23,415 nt of DNA from Betaproteobacteria bacterium UBA6904 (GTDB lineage: Bacteria; Pseudomonadota; Gammaproteobacteria; Burkholderiales; SG8-39). A program made the translations under genes and the position numbers. The stretch spans positions 1 to 23,415 of the forward strand of contig DKBI01000266.1 of NCBI GenBank assembly GCA_002451175.1, read 5' to 3'. The notes under the pieces were generated by a model. That model did no database searches, had not been told where the DNA came from, and saw only the letters and a program-made list of their open reading frames with translations. Position 1 is the stretch's first letter; every line of letters begins with the position of its first letter. Of this stretch, positions 1 to 9,235 are shown one piece after another.

Positions 1-473
1 TTGAACGGCGTGATGCCCGCGCACACGCCGACCGCCTGGCGCACCGTGTGCGTGTCCACCTGCGTGCCGACGTTCTCCGAATGCTCGCCCTTGAGCAGCT
101 GCGGGATGCCGCAGGCGAACTCGATCACCTCCATGCCGCGCTGGATCGAGCCCAGCGCGTCGGGCAGCGTCTTGCCGTGCTCCGCGGTGACGATGCGCGC
201 GAGGTCCTGCTGGTTCTCCTCCATCAGCCGCAGAAAGCGCTGCATGACGCGCGCGCGCCGCAGCGCGGGCCAGTCGCGCCATTCGGCGAGCGCGGCGGTC
301 GCCGCGCCCACGGCCGCATCGACGTCGCCGGCCGAGGCATAGGGCACGCGCCGCGCGATCTGCCCGGTCGCCGGGTTGAAGACGTCGCCGAGGCGCGGGC
401 TCGGCGGCACCCAGGCGCGGCCGCCGATCCACATCGGGACGGTATCGAGTCTTACGTCAGCAGGCTTGTTCAT
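1..473 (-). CDS. mmsA: CoA-acylating methylmalonate-semialdehyde dehydrogenase, N-terminal part (cut by window edge)
   Basis: Oxidises methylmalonate semialdehyde (and malonate semialdehyde) to propionyl-CoA (acetyl-CoA) with NAD and CoA, in valine, inositol or beta-alanine breakdown. About 157 N-terminal residues are visible; the gene runs off the left edge, so the catalytic Cys is not in view. The start (MNKPADVRL) is an ATG with a GGAG at 484-481 on the minus strand, 7 bases upstream. Seen: the NPATG stretch near residue 34, EHGKTLPDA in the N-terminal aldehyde-dehydrogenase fold, and a FACGIPQLLKGEHSENVG segment that is typical of the MmsA branch rather than general aldehyde dehydrogenases. 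A TAGAAT on the minus strand (499-494) could be its -10, but I see no matching -35. Divergent from the mscS-like gene. The family call is strong; the substrate is inferred from family. Confidence 0.85.
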   Translation of the reverse strand, partial: MNKPADVRLDTVPMWIGGRAWVPPSPRLGDVFNPATGQIARRVPYASAGDVDAAVGAATAALAEWRDWPALRRARVMQRFLRLMEENQQDLARIVTAEHGKTLPDALGSIQRGMEVIEFACGIPQLLKGEHSENVGTQVDTHTVRQAVGVCAGITPF

Positions 474-595
474 CGCGGTTCTCCGAGAGGACAATTCTAC
501 GTCCGAAGTGATCGCCCTCCGGCGCCAACGGACGACGCCCGGGCCGGCAGGCGGCGCGACGCGGTCAACCCCTATCCCGCAGAAAAGGAATCCGC

Positions 596-1420
596 ATGGA
601 CCCGAAAATCGAAACCCTCGACCAGATCCGCGTCACCGCCATCGACCTCGCCATGAAGTTCGGGCCGAAACTGCTCGTCGCCGCGCTCATCGTCGCGGCG
701 GGCTACGTGGTCGGGCGCTGGGCGGGCCTCGCCATGGGGCGCGCCATCGAGCGCTTCCGCCTCGAACCTCCGGTGCGCGCGCTCGCCGAGCGCGTGGTGC
801 GCGTCGTCGTCTTCGGGCTGTTCCTCATCATGGCGCTGCAGAATCTCGGGGTCGAGCTGCTGCCGCTCGTCGCCGGGCTGGGCGTCGCCGGCGCGGGCAT
901 CGCGCTCGCCATGCAGGGCGTGCTCGGCAACCTCGTCGCGGGGCTGACGATCATCTTCGCGCAGCCGTTTCGCGTCGGCGACTACGTCTCGATCGCCAAG
1001 GAAGAGGGCAGCGTGCTCGACATCAGCCTGTTCAACACCACGCTCGGCCATCCGGACCGCTCGCGCGTCGTGATCCCGAACCGCAAGATCGTCGGCGAGA
1101 TCCTGCACAACTACGGCCGCCTGCGGCAGCTCGATCTGCGCGTGCACGTCGCGCACGACGCCGACGTCGGCGCGGTGGTGGGCGCGATCCAGGCAGTCCT
1201 CGGCGCGAACGCGCGCGTGCTCCAGGACCCGGCGCCGCTGGTGTTCGTCGCGCGCGTGGACGAGGCGGTGCGCATCGGCGTCTGCCCCTGGGTCAGCGTG
1301 GAGGATTACGTGCCGGCGGGCGGCGAGATCAACCGCGCCATCCTCGAGACGTTCCGCGATCGCCACATCGTCATGCCGATGCCGCGGCGCGAAGTGCATC
1401 TGGTCGGCCAGGCGGCCTGA
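596..1420 (+). CDS. MscS-family small-conductance mechanosensitive channel
   Basis: Inner-membrane channel that opens on membrane tension to release solutes after osmotic downshock. 274 residues, close to the 286 of E. coli MscS. Three hydrophobic segments lie at about residues 25-45, 68-85 and 90-122. The third carries the Gly/Ala-rich pore helix (GLGVAGAGIALAMQGVLGN) followed by the conserved FRVGDYVSI start of the cytoplasmic beta domain, then VVIPNRKIVGEILHNY, also a family hallmark. The start is ATG with AAGGA at 585-589, 6 bases upstream. mnmC begins 9 bases after its stop, so the two are probably co-transcribed although unrelated in role. Family certain; which MscS paralogue it is cannot be said. 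Confidence 0.93.
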   Translation: MDPKIETLDQIRVTAIDLAMKFGPKLLVAALIVAAGYVVGRWAGLAMGRAIERFRLEPPVRALAERVVRVVVFGLFLIMALQNLGVELLPLVAGLGVAGAGIALAMQGVLGNLVAGLTIIFAQPFRVGDYVSIAKEEGSVLDISLFNTTLGHPDRSRVVIPNRKIVGEILHNYGRLRQLDLRVHVAHDADVGAVVGAIQAVLGANARVLQDPAPLVFVARVDEAVRIGVCPWVSVEDYVPAGGEINRAILETFRDRHIVMPMPRREVHLVGQAA

Positions 1421-1429
1421 GCGGCCCCG

Positions 1430-3349
1430 ATGGCCGAACCGGTCGAGCCCGCGCGGCTCGCCTTCGCGGCGGACGGCACGCCGTACTCGGCGGCGTTCGG
1501 CGACGTCTATCACAGCGCCGAGGGCGGCCCCGCGCAGGCGCGCCACGTGTTCCTCGGCGGCAACGATCTGCCCGAGCGCTGGCGCGGCCGGCGCGGCTTC
1601 ACCATCCTCGAGACGGGGTTCGGCCTCGGGCTCAACTTCCTCACCACCTGGCACGCCTGGCGCGAGGATCCACAGCGCTGCGAGCGCCTGCATTTCGTGT
1701 CGGTGGAAAAGCATCCGTTCACGCGGCACGATCTCGAGCAGCTGCACGCCCGCTACCCGGAGTTCGCACCGCTCGCCGCACTGCTGCACGCCGCCTGGCC
1801 GCTGCTCGTGCCCGCGGTCCATCGTCTCGCGTTCGACGCGGGGCGCGTCCAGCTCACGCTGGCGATCGGCGACGCCACGCGCGCGCTGCGCGAGCTGCGG
1901 CTCGCCGCGGACGCGGTCTTTCTGGATGGCTTCGATCCCGCGCGCAACCCGGCGCTGTGGTCGCCGGAACTCATGAAGGTCGTCGCGCGCGCCTGCGCGC
2001 CCGGCGCAACGGCGGCGACCTGGAGCGTCGCCGGCGCCGTGCGCGACGCATTGCGCAGCGCCGGGTTCGAGGTCGGCAAGCGGCCGGGGTTTGCACGCAA
2101 GCGCGACATGCTCGTCGCGCGGCTGCTGCGCGCAGGGCGAGGGGCGAGCGGGTTCGCCGCGCGCCGTGCAATCGTCGTGGGGGCCGGCATTTCCGGGGCG
2201 GCGGTGAGCGAGCGCCTGTGCGCGCGCGGCTGGGACGTGACGCTCTTCGAGCGCCTGCCTCGACCGCCCGCCGGCGAGCCCGGCCGCCCGGCGGGCGTGT
2301 TTCATCCCGTGGTCACCCCGGACGACAGTCTCTTCGCGAGGCTCACGCGCGCCGGGTTTCTTGCGGCGCTCGCGCAGTGGCGCGCGCTCGAGCGCGCCGC
2401 GCCGGGTCCGGTCTGGGACGCCTGCGGCGTCCTGCAGCTCGCGCGCGAGGAACGCGAGGAGCAGGCGCAGCGCGCGGCCATCGCGGCGCACGTGTATCCC
2501 GCAGAGTATGCGCAGTACGTCACGCGCGAGGAAGCGAGCGCGCACGCGGGCGTGCCGGTCGGCGCGGGCGGGCTGTGGTTTCCGTCCAGCGGATGGATCA
2601 AGCCGCTGTCGCTGATCCACGCGCAGCTCGCGGCGGCGGGCGCGCGCCTGGAGGCCCGCTTCGATTGCGAAGTCGCGCGCCTCGCGCGCTCGGGCGAATC
2701 CTGGCTCGCGCTCGACGGCGAGGGCCGCGAGCTCGCGCGCGCGCCGGTCGTCGTGCTGGCGAACGCCGCGAACGCGGTTCAGCTCGCGCCGTCGGGCGCG
2801 CTGCGCATCCGGCGCGTGCGGGGCCAGGTCAGTTTTCTTCCGGAGTCGCGCGTCGCAGCGCCGCGCGTCGTCGCCCTGCGCGGCGGCTTCGTCCTGCCCG
2901 CGATGCACGGCGAGCTGATCGCCGGCGCGAGCTACGACTTCGACGACGACGATCCGGCGCCGCGCGCGGACGGCCACGCCGGCAATCTCGCGCGCCTGGC
3001 GCGCATCCTGCCGGGGGCCGCGGCAGACGTCGACGCCGCGGCGCTCGACGGCATGGTCGGCTTTCGCGCGGTCGCGCCCGACCGCCTGCCGCTCATCGGG
3101 CCGCTCGCCGCCGACGACGCGGCCGCGCCGAAGAACCCGCGCCTCGCCACGCTGCCGCGCCGCGACGGACTGTACGGCGCGTTCGCCTTCGGCTCACGCG
3201 GCCTGCTCTGGGCCGGGTTGGGCGGCGAACTGCTCGGCAGCCTGCTCGACGGCGAACCGCTGCCCGTCGAAGCGCGCCTCGCCGAGGCGCTCGATCCGGG
3301 ACGCTTCCTCCTGCGCGCGCTGCGCCGGGCTACCAGCGCTCCAGCTTGA
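1430..3349 (+). CDS. mnmC: Bifunctional tRNA mnm5s2U34 biosynthesis protein MnmC (methyltransferase plus FAD oxidoreductase)
   Basis: Completes the wobble uridine-34 modification of several tRNAs: the FAD domain converts cmnm5(s2)U to nm5(s2)U and the SAM domain methylates it to mnm5(s2)U. 639 residues, normal for the fused enzyme. Residues 1-235 are the methyltransferase, with the SAM motif ETGFGLGLNFLTTWHAW near 62-78 and VFLDGFDPARNP near 163-174. From about 245 the DAAO-type FAD domain begins with AIVVGAGISGAAVSERL (GxGxxG) and ends in FAFGSRGLLWAGLGGELL, the usual C-terminal FAD-contact segment. Starts at ATG 9 bases after the mscS-like stop. Its last 20 bases overlap the end of the convergent cation transporter gene. 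No anomaly in either domain. Confidence 0.95.
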   Translation: MAEPVEPARLAFAADGTPYSAAFGDVYHSAEGGPAQARHVFLGGNDLPERWRGRRGFTILETGFGLGLNFLTTWHAWREDPQRCERLHFVSVEKHPFTRHDLEQLHARYPEFAPLAALLHAAWPLLVPAVHRLAFDAGRVQLTLAIGDATRALRELRLAADAVFLDGFDPARNPALWSPELMKVVARACAPGATAATWSVAGAVRDALRSAGFEVGKRPGFARKRDMLVARLLRAGRGASGFAARRAIVVGAGISGAAVSERLCARGWDVTLFERLPRPPAGEPGRPAGVFHPVVTPDDSLFARLTRAGFLAALAQWRALERAAPGPVWDACGVLQLAREEREEQAQRAAIAAHVYPAEYAQYVTREEASAHAGVPVGAGGLWFPSSGWIKPLSLIHAQLAAAGARLEARFDCEVARLARSGESWLALDGEGRELARAPVVVLANAANAVQLAPSGALRIRRVRGQVSFLPESRVAAPRVVALRGGFVLPAMHGELIAGASYDFDDDDPAPRADGHAGNLARLARILPGAAADVDAAALDGMVGFRAVAPDRLPLIGPLAADDAAAPKNPRLATLPRRDGLYGAFAFGSRGLLWAGLGGELLGSLLDGEPLPVEARLAEALDPGRFLLRALRRATSAPA

Positions 3350-4241
3350 TGTCGTCGTAGGACGCCGGGTGCGAGATCGGCTCGAGGTGGCTGAACAGGA
3401 TCGCGTTCGGCACCAGCGAGCGGATGCGCTCCTCGACTTCCTCCGAGAGCTGGTGCGCCTGCGCGACGGTCCATGCGTCGGGCACGAGCAAGTGAAACGA
3501 AATGAAGCGGCGCGCGCCCGCCTGCCGCGTCAGCACGGCGTGGAATTCGATCGGGTAGCGGCGCCGGTACTCGGCGAAGATCTTCTCGATGTCGGCGCGC
3601 TCGGCGCCGGCGATCGCGGCGTCGAGCAGGCCCGCGTACGAGCGGCGCATGAGCCCGACGCCGGTCCAGACGATGTGCACGGCGACCGCGAGCGCGATCA
3701 GCGGATCGAGAATGAGCCAGCCCGTGACCCACACCAGCCCCACCGCCAGAATGACGCCGGCCGAGGTCCACACGTCGGTCATGAGATGGTGGCCGTCGGC
3801 CTCCAGCGCGATGCTGTGCTCGCTGCGCCCGACGCGGATCAGCGCCATGGCGACGCCCAGGTTGATCAGCGAGGCGAACACCGACAGCCCGATGCCGAGC
3901 CCCGGCGCGTCGAGCGGCTGCGGCGCCCACAGCCGGGGAATGGCGGCGTAGGCGATGCTCCCGGCCGCGAAGACGATCAGCGCGCCCTCGATACCGCTCG
4001 CGAAGTATTCCGCCTTGAACCGCCCGAAGGGGTGCGCCTCGTCCGGCGGCGCTGCGGCGACGCGCAGCATGGACAGCGCGAGCATCGCGGCCACGAGGTT
4101 GACGACGGATTCCAGCGCGTCCGAGAGCAGGCCCACCGAGCCGGTGACATGCCATGCCAGGGTCTTGAGGCCGATCGTCGCGATGGCGGCTGCGATCGAC
4201 AGCCACGCATAGCGCTCAAGCCCGGCGTTTGCGCCCGACAC
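3330..4241 (-). CDS. Cation diffusion facilitator (CDF) family transporter
   Basis: Inner-membrane proton-coupled exporter of divalent metal ions. 303 residues from a GTG start (VSGANAGLERYAW) with AGGGA about 8 bases upstream; no in-frame ATG lies closer, and a longer upstream reading is Arg-rich and not family-like. Six hydrophobic segments are followed by a soluble C-terminal dimerisation domain from about residue 212. TM2 has SVGLLSDALESVVN and TM5 has ADGHHLMTD. Aligned from the conserved Gly-Ser of TM2, the usual metal ligands fall on Glu44, Asn48, His152 and Asp156, so the TM2 pair is Glu/Asn rather than Asp/Asp (FieF) or His/Asp (ZitB); metal specificity is therefore open. The start overlaps the 3' end of lutB by 26 bases, implying co-transcription with lutAB, and its end overlaps mnmC by 20 bases. 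Confidence 0.9.
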   Translation of the reverse strand: MSGANAGLERYAWLSIAAAIATIGLKTLAWHVTGSVGLLSDALESVVNLVAAMLALSMLRVAAAPPDEAHPFGRFKAEYFASGIEGALIVFAAGSIAYAAIPRLWAPQPLDAPGLGIGLSVFASLINLGVAMALIRVGRSEHSIALEADGHHLMTDVWTSAGVILAVGLVWVTGWLILDPLIALAVAVHIVWTGVGLMRRSYAGLLDAAIAGAERADIEKIFAEYRRRYPIEFHAVLTRQAGARRFISFHLLVPDAWTVAQAHQLSEEVEERIRSLVPNAILFSHLEPISHPASYDDIKLERW

Positions 4242-5637
4242 GATAGAGATCCCTGAAGGTACGGCCTTCCGGCGCCGGGAAGTCGCGCCCCAGCGTCCAG
4301 CCCCGGCCGGCGAGCGGCAGGCGCGCAATGCGCCCGCGGCGCCCCCCCATCCAATGCAGCAGACGCGCGGCGATTCGCGTGGCCCAGGCGTAGAGCCACG
4401 GCCGGCGCGCCGCGAACGCCCACGCCCGGAACGCCGCACGCTCGCCCCAGGGCCGCAGGCCCCGATCGGTCTGCATCTCGCGCAACGTGCGCAAGAGGTC
4501 CGGCAAGGGAATCTTCACCGGGCAGGCCACGTGGCAGGCGCCGCACAGCGTCGCCGCCTGCGGCAGATCGAGCGCGTTTTCGATGCCCTGATAGGCAGGC
4601 GTCAGCACCGACCCCATCGGCCCCGGATACACCCAGCCGTAGCTGTGGCCGCCGACGGTCTGGTACACCGGGCAGTGGTTCATGCAGGCGCCGCAGCGAA
4701 TGCAGCGCAGCATCTCCTTGAGCGCGCCGCCCACGAGTCCGCTGCGCCCGTTGTCGACGAGGATGACGAACATGTGTTCCGGCCCGTCCGCATCGCCCGG
4801 CGCCCGCGGCCCGGTGAGGATCGAAAAATAGTTCTCGATGTCCTGCCCGGTGGCCGAGCGCGGCAGCAGCCGGTTGAGCGCCGACAGATCCTCGAGCGTC
4901 GGGATCACCTTCTCGATGCCGGTGATGGCGATGTGCACGCGCGGCAGCGTGGTCACCATGCGGCCGTTGCCCTCGTTGGTGACGATCGCCACCGATCCGG
5001 TCTCGGCCACCAGAAAATTGCCCCCGGAGATGCCCAGGTCCGCGGACAGGAAATGCGGTCGCAGCACCTCGCGCGCCTCGCGCGTCATGCGCGCAATGTC
5101 GTCCGTGGCGGGCCGGCCGTGATGCTTCACGAAAAGCGCGGACACCTCGTCCTGGTCCTTGTGGATCGCCGGCGCGATGATGTGCGACGGCGGCTCCCCG
5201 GCGAGTTGCAGGATGTACTCGCCGAGATCGGTCTCCACCACGTTCACGCCGGCCGCGCCCAGCGCGTCGTTGAGCCCGGCCTCCTCCGACAGCATGGACT
5301 TCGACTTGATCGCCTTCGCCAGCCCGTGCCGACGGCAGACTTCGAGCACGAGCCGGCAGACCTCGTCGGCGTCCTGCGCCCACAGCACGGTGGTGCCGCG
5401 CCGCGACGCTTCGGCCTCGAAGCGCAGCAGCCACGCGTCGAGATCGCCGAGCGCGCGGTCGCGGATCTCGGCCGCGGCGTCGCGCAGCTGCTCGAAGGCC
5501 TCCTCGCCGAACGCGCGCCGTGCCGCGGCGCGCTTGTCCGCGAAGCCGCTGCCGAAGCGCCGCAGGTTGGCCTGCAGGCGCTCGTTGGCAAGCGCGCCGG
5601 CGGCGCGCTCGCGGAAGTGGAGCGAGGCGACCTGCAT
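4216..5637 (-). CDS. lutB: L-lactate utilization iron-sulfur protein LutB (LldF/YkgF family)
   Basis: Subunit of the LutABC-type L-lactate oxidation complex; carries two 4Fe-4S clusters and passes electrons from lactate oxidation towards the respiratory chain. 473 residues. The LUD domain covers about 70-300 (KSKSMLSEEAGLN, LGISGGNFLVAETGSV, PRVHIAITGIEKVIP). The ferredoxin-like part follows: CIRCGACMNHCP (Cys312, 315, 318, 322) and CGACHVACPVKIP (Cys365, 368, 372), then the LutB-type C-terminal region. The ATG directly follows the TAG of lutA (TAGATG) with GGGGAAA just upstream, so translation is probably coupled. The third partner, lutC, is not downstream; a CDF transporter occupies that place. 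Confidence 0.93.
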   Translation of the reverse strand: MQVASLHFRERAAGALANERLQANLRRFGSGFADKRAAARRAFGEEAFEQLRDAAAEIRDRALGDLDAWLLRFEAEASRRGTTVLWAQDADEVCRLVLEVCRRHGLAKAIKSKSMLSEEAGLNDALGAAGVNVVETDLGEYILQLAGEPPSHIIAPAIHKDQDEVSALFVKHHGRPATDDIARMTREAREVLRPHFLSADLGISGGNFLVAETGSVAIVTNEGNGRMVTTLPRVHIAITGIEKVIPTLEDLSALNRLLPRSATGQDIENYFSILTGPRAPGDADGPEHMFVILVDNGRSGLVGGALKEMLRCIRCGACMNHCPVYQTVGGHSYGWVYPGPMGSVLTPAYQGIENALDLPQAATLCGACHVACPVKIPLPDLLRTLREMQTDRGLRPWGERAAFRAWAFAARRPWLYAWATRIAARLLHWMGGRRGRIARLPLAGRGWTLGRDFPAPEGRTFRDLYRVGRKRRA

Positions 5638-6363
5638 CTATTTCCCCGCGGTGAGGACTTCGGCGACGTGCAGCACACGCGTCGTCTCGTCGCCCGCGCG
5701 CCGCAGCCGCCCCTCGATGTTCAGCATGCAGCCGAGGTCGCCGAGCACCACGGCGCCGGCGCCGCTCGCCTGGATGCGCTCGCATTTCGCCTGCGCCATC
5801 GCCGCCGAGATGTCGCCGAACTTGATCGAGAACGTGCCGCCGAAGCCGCAGCAGACCTCCGCGTCCTTCATCTCGCGCAGCTCGATGCCGGGCAGCTTGG
5901 CGAGCAGCGCGCGCGGCGGCTGCTTGACGCCGAGTTCGCGCAGACCGGCGCAGGAGTCGTGATACGTGACGGTGCCCGCGAAGCGCCCGGGCACCTGCTG
6001 CAGGCGCGCGACGTTGACGAGAAAATCGGTGAGCTCGTAGGTCTTGGCCGCCAGCGCCTCGGCGCGCGTCAGCCAGGCGCCCTCGCCCGCGAACAATTCA
6101 CGGTAATGCACCTTGATCATGCCGGCGCAGGATCCCGAGGGCGCGACGACGTAGTCGAACGGCTCGAACTCCGCGATCACCTTCTCCGCCAGCGCGCGCG
6201 CGGCGGGCCGATCGCCGGAATTCCATCCCGGCTGCCCGCAGCAGGTCTGCCCGCCGGGCACGACCACCTCGCAGCCGGCGGCCTCCAGCAACTCGAGCGC
6301 GGCGAAGCCGATGCGCGGGCGCATCAGATCGACGAGGCAGGTGACGAACAGGCCGACGCGCAT
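5638..6363 (-). CDS. lutA: L-lactate utilization (Fe-S) oxidoreductase LutA (LldE/YkgE family)
   Basis: Cys-rich CCG-domain subunit of the lactate oxidation complex, related to the heterodisulfide reductase and GlcF type. 241 residues, the usual size. Two CCG repeats are visible: Cys9 (FVTCLVD) with GGQTCCGQPGWNSG at about 38-51 and SGSCAGM, then YHDSCAGLRELG with EVCCGFGGTFSIKFGDIS and LGDLGCMLNIEG. First gene of a minus-strand array lutA-lutB-CDF. The start ATG has no strong ribosome site (GGAT only). A minus-strand CATAAT at 6398-6393 could be a -10, without a good -35. The divergent IclR regulator starts only 73 bases away and is the obvious candidate controller. Confidence 0.93.
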   Translation of the reverse strand: MRVGLFVTCLVDLMRPRIGFAALELLEAAGCEVVVPGGQTCCGQPGWNSGDRPAARALAEKVIAEFEPFDYVVAPSGSCAGMIKVHYRELFAGEGAWLTRAEALAAKTYELTDFLVNVARLQQVPGRFAGTVTYHDSCAGLRELGVKQPPRALLAKLPGIELREMKDAEVCCGFGGTFSIKFGDISAAMAQAKCERIQASGAGAVVLGDLGCMLNIEGRLRRAGDETTRVLHVAEVLTAGK

Positions 6364-6436
6364 GACGGATCCGGTGGCAGGGAGGCATCGCTATTATGCC
6401 CCGCATTTCACATCGTGGGATAATGAACCGCATCCC

Positions 6437-7228
6437 ATGGCCGACAAGAGCGAAGCCCGCAACCCGATTCAAGTCATCGAGCGCATGATGAACCTGCTCG
6501 ACGTCCTCGCCGAGCATCCGGAACCCCTCGGCCTGAAGCAGATCGCGCAATACACCCGCCTGCATCCGTCGACCGCGCACCGCATCCTCGCCGCGATGGC
6601 GAGCGGGCAGCTCGTCGATCGGGTCGAGCCGGGCAGCTACCGTCTCGGCATGCGCCTGCTCGAGCTGGGCACGCTGGTGCGCTCGCGCATCAACGTGCGC
6701 GAGCACGCCCTGCCCCTGATGCGCGAGCTGCACGCGCAGACCGGCGAGACGGTGAATCTCTCGGTGCGCCAGGACGACGAGATCGTGTACGTCGAGCGCA
6801 CCTCCTCCGGCCGCTCGGCGATGCGCATCGTGCACATGATCGGCGCGCGCGCCCCGCTGCACGTGACCTCGTCCGGCAAGCTCTTCCTGCTCGAGGAGGG
6901 CTTCGCCAAGCTGCGCGACTACGCGAAGCGCACCGGGCTCGCGCCGCACACGCGCAATTCGCTGTCGAGCCTGCCGACCCTGGAGCGCGATCTGGAGCGC
7001 ACGCAGCGCCAGGGCTGGGCCGTCGACAACGAGGAGGCGGAGATCGGCGTGCGCTGCGTCGCGGCGGCGGTGCGCGACGATTCCGGCCAGCTCATCGCGG
7101 CGCTGTCGATCTCGACGCCGGCCGACCGCATGAAGCCCCAGTGGGGGCCGCTCGTGAAGGAAGCCGCGGAGCGCATTTCCCGCGCCATCGGCCACCGGCC
7201 GGGCAAGGCGCGCATCGGCGCGCATTGA
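6437..7228 (+). CDS. IclR-family transcriptional regulator
   Basis: DNA-binding repressor or activator of the IclR type, 263 residues. The N-terminal winged helix-turn-helix spans about residues 11-72 (LGLKQIAQYTRLHPSTAHRIL is the recognition region), and the C-terminal ligand-binding domain runs from about 85 (YVERTSSGRSAMRIV, GARAPLHVTSSGKLFL, VDNEEAEIGVRCVAAAV, ALSISTPADRM). The chosen ATG gives a normal family N-terminus (MADKSEARNPIQVIERMM); an in-frame upstream extension is unlike the family. No Shine-Dalgarno sequence is visible before this ATG, and a GATAAT at 6419-6424 would give a nearly leaderless message. Divergent from lutA across 73 bases, so it probably controls lutAB and itself. 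The effector is not predictable from sequence. Confidence 0.93.
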   Translation: MADKSEARNPIQVIERMMNLLDVLAEHPEPLGLKQIAQYTRLHPSTAHRILAAMASGQLVDRVEPGSYRLGMRLLELGTLVRSRINVREHALPLMRELHAQTGETVNLSVRQDDEIVYVERTSSGRSAMRIVHMIGARAPLHVTSSGKLFLLEEGFAKLRDYAKRTGLAPHTRNSLSSLPTLERDLERTQRQGWAVDNEEAEIGVRCVAAAVRDDSGQLIAALSISTPADRMKPQWGPLVKEAAERISRAIGHRPGKARIGAH

Positions 7229-7233
7229 ACCGC

Positions 7234-7250
7234 GCGCGCCGCGGGCGCGC
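7234..7250. terminator. Hairpin between convergent iclR-type gene and egtD
   Basis: A perfect 7-bp G+C stem (GCGCGCC, loop GCG, GGCGCGC) fills the 22-base gap between the two convergent stop codons. There is no T tract on either strand, so it is not a textbook intrinsic terminator. Its position suggests a two-way transcription barrier or mRNA 3'-end structure. In DNA this rich in G+C a chance hairpin is also possible. Confidence 0.4.
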
Positions 7251-8267
<1,017 letters not shown>

Positions 8268-9235
8268 TTGCGGATGCGGTTGGCGTCGCCGACCCGGGAG
8301 TACTTGCCCCAGGAGTCGAGCAGCACGACGATGAAATCCCGCTGCGCCATGCGCACCTGCATCACGAGGCAGCGACCCGCCTCGCTGATGAACCCGGTCT
8401 TCGACAGGCCGATGTCCCAGTTCGCGCTGCGCACCAGGCCGTTCGTGTTGCGGTAGGCGAGCGGACGGCCCATCGCCTCGACCGTCGCACTGCTGCGCGT
8501 CGAGTATTCGCGGATCCGCGGATAGTCGTGCGCGGTCTTCACCAGCGTGGCGAGATCGCGCGCGCTCGAGACGTTGGCCGAATTGAGCCCGGTCGGATCG
8601 GAAAACCGCGTGTCGTTCATGCCCAGCGCTTTCGCCTTGGCGTTCATCGCGCCGACGAACGCCGCGGTGCCGCCTGGGAAGGTGCGCCCGAGCGCCGACG
8701 CGGCCCGGTTCTCCGACGACATCAGGGCGAGCAGCAGCAGCTCGTCGCGCGTCAGCACGCTCCCGGGCTTCAGCCGCGAGCCCGTGCCCTTCAGCGTGTC
8801 GAGGTCGTCGCCGCTGATCACGACCCGCTGATTGAGGTCGAGCTGGTGATCGAGCACGACCATCGCGGTCATGAGCTTGGTGATCGAGGCGATCGGCATG
8901 ACCGCGCCCGGATTGCGCGCGAGCAGCGTCTCGCCGTTCGCCGCGTCCTGGACGAGGACCACCGAGGAGCGCAACTGCACGGCCGACGAGGATTCCGGCG
9001 GGGCCTTGCGTTGCCCGCCCGCGGCCTGGGCGAAGCCGATCGTCAGGGCGAGGACGGCGAGCAGCGCGAGGCTGGCGACGATCTTTTCCAGTCGGTGCAA
9101 TTCGCGTGGTGGTGACTGCATGTCCTGAGCCGGGTCGGGTTTGCGCGAGTGTAAAGCAAGGTTTTTTGAAAATGCAACCAAAATAAAGCCCTACCTCGTC
9201 ATCCTAGAAAAAACATGAAGAAGTCCCGGGGCCCC

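Noticed and set aside
376..3360. Open frame of 994 codons on the plus strand
   Set aside because: Overlaps the mscS-like gene and mnmC in another frame; composition is Arg/Ala-rich with no family motif.
4354..6423. Open frame of 689 codons antisense to lutA and lutB
   Set aside because: Shadow of two well-recognised Fe-S protein genes; no domain and biased composition.
6423..6488. Short 21-codon ORF (MNRIPWPTRA...) overlapping the start of the IclR-type gene
   Set aside because: GTGGGA just before its ATG hints at a ribosome site, but the peptide has no features, and a chance ORF of this size is expected. A translated leader cannot be excluded.
9195..9235. Possible intrinsic terminator after the ABC exporter (G/C palindrome near 9226-9250 and a T run on the minus strand)
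   Set aside because: The stem is short (about 5 bp), spans the stop codon, and the T run lies more than 15 bases beyond it, so it lacks terminator geometry.
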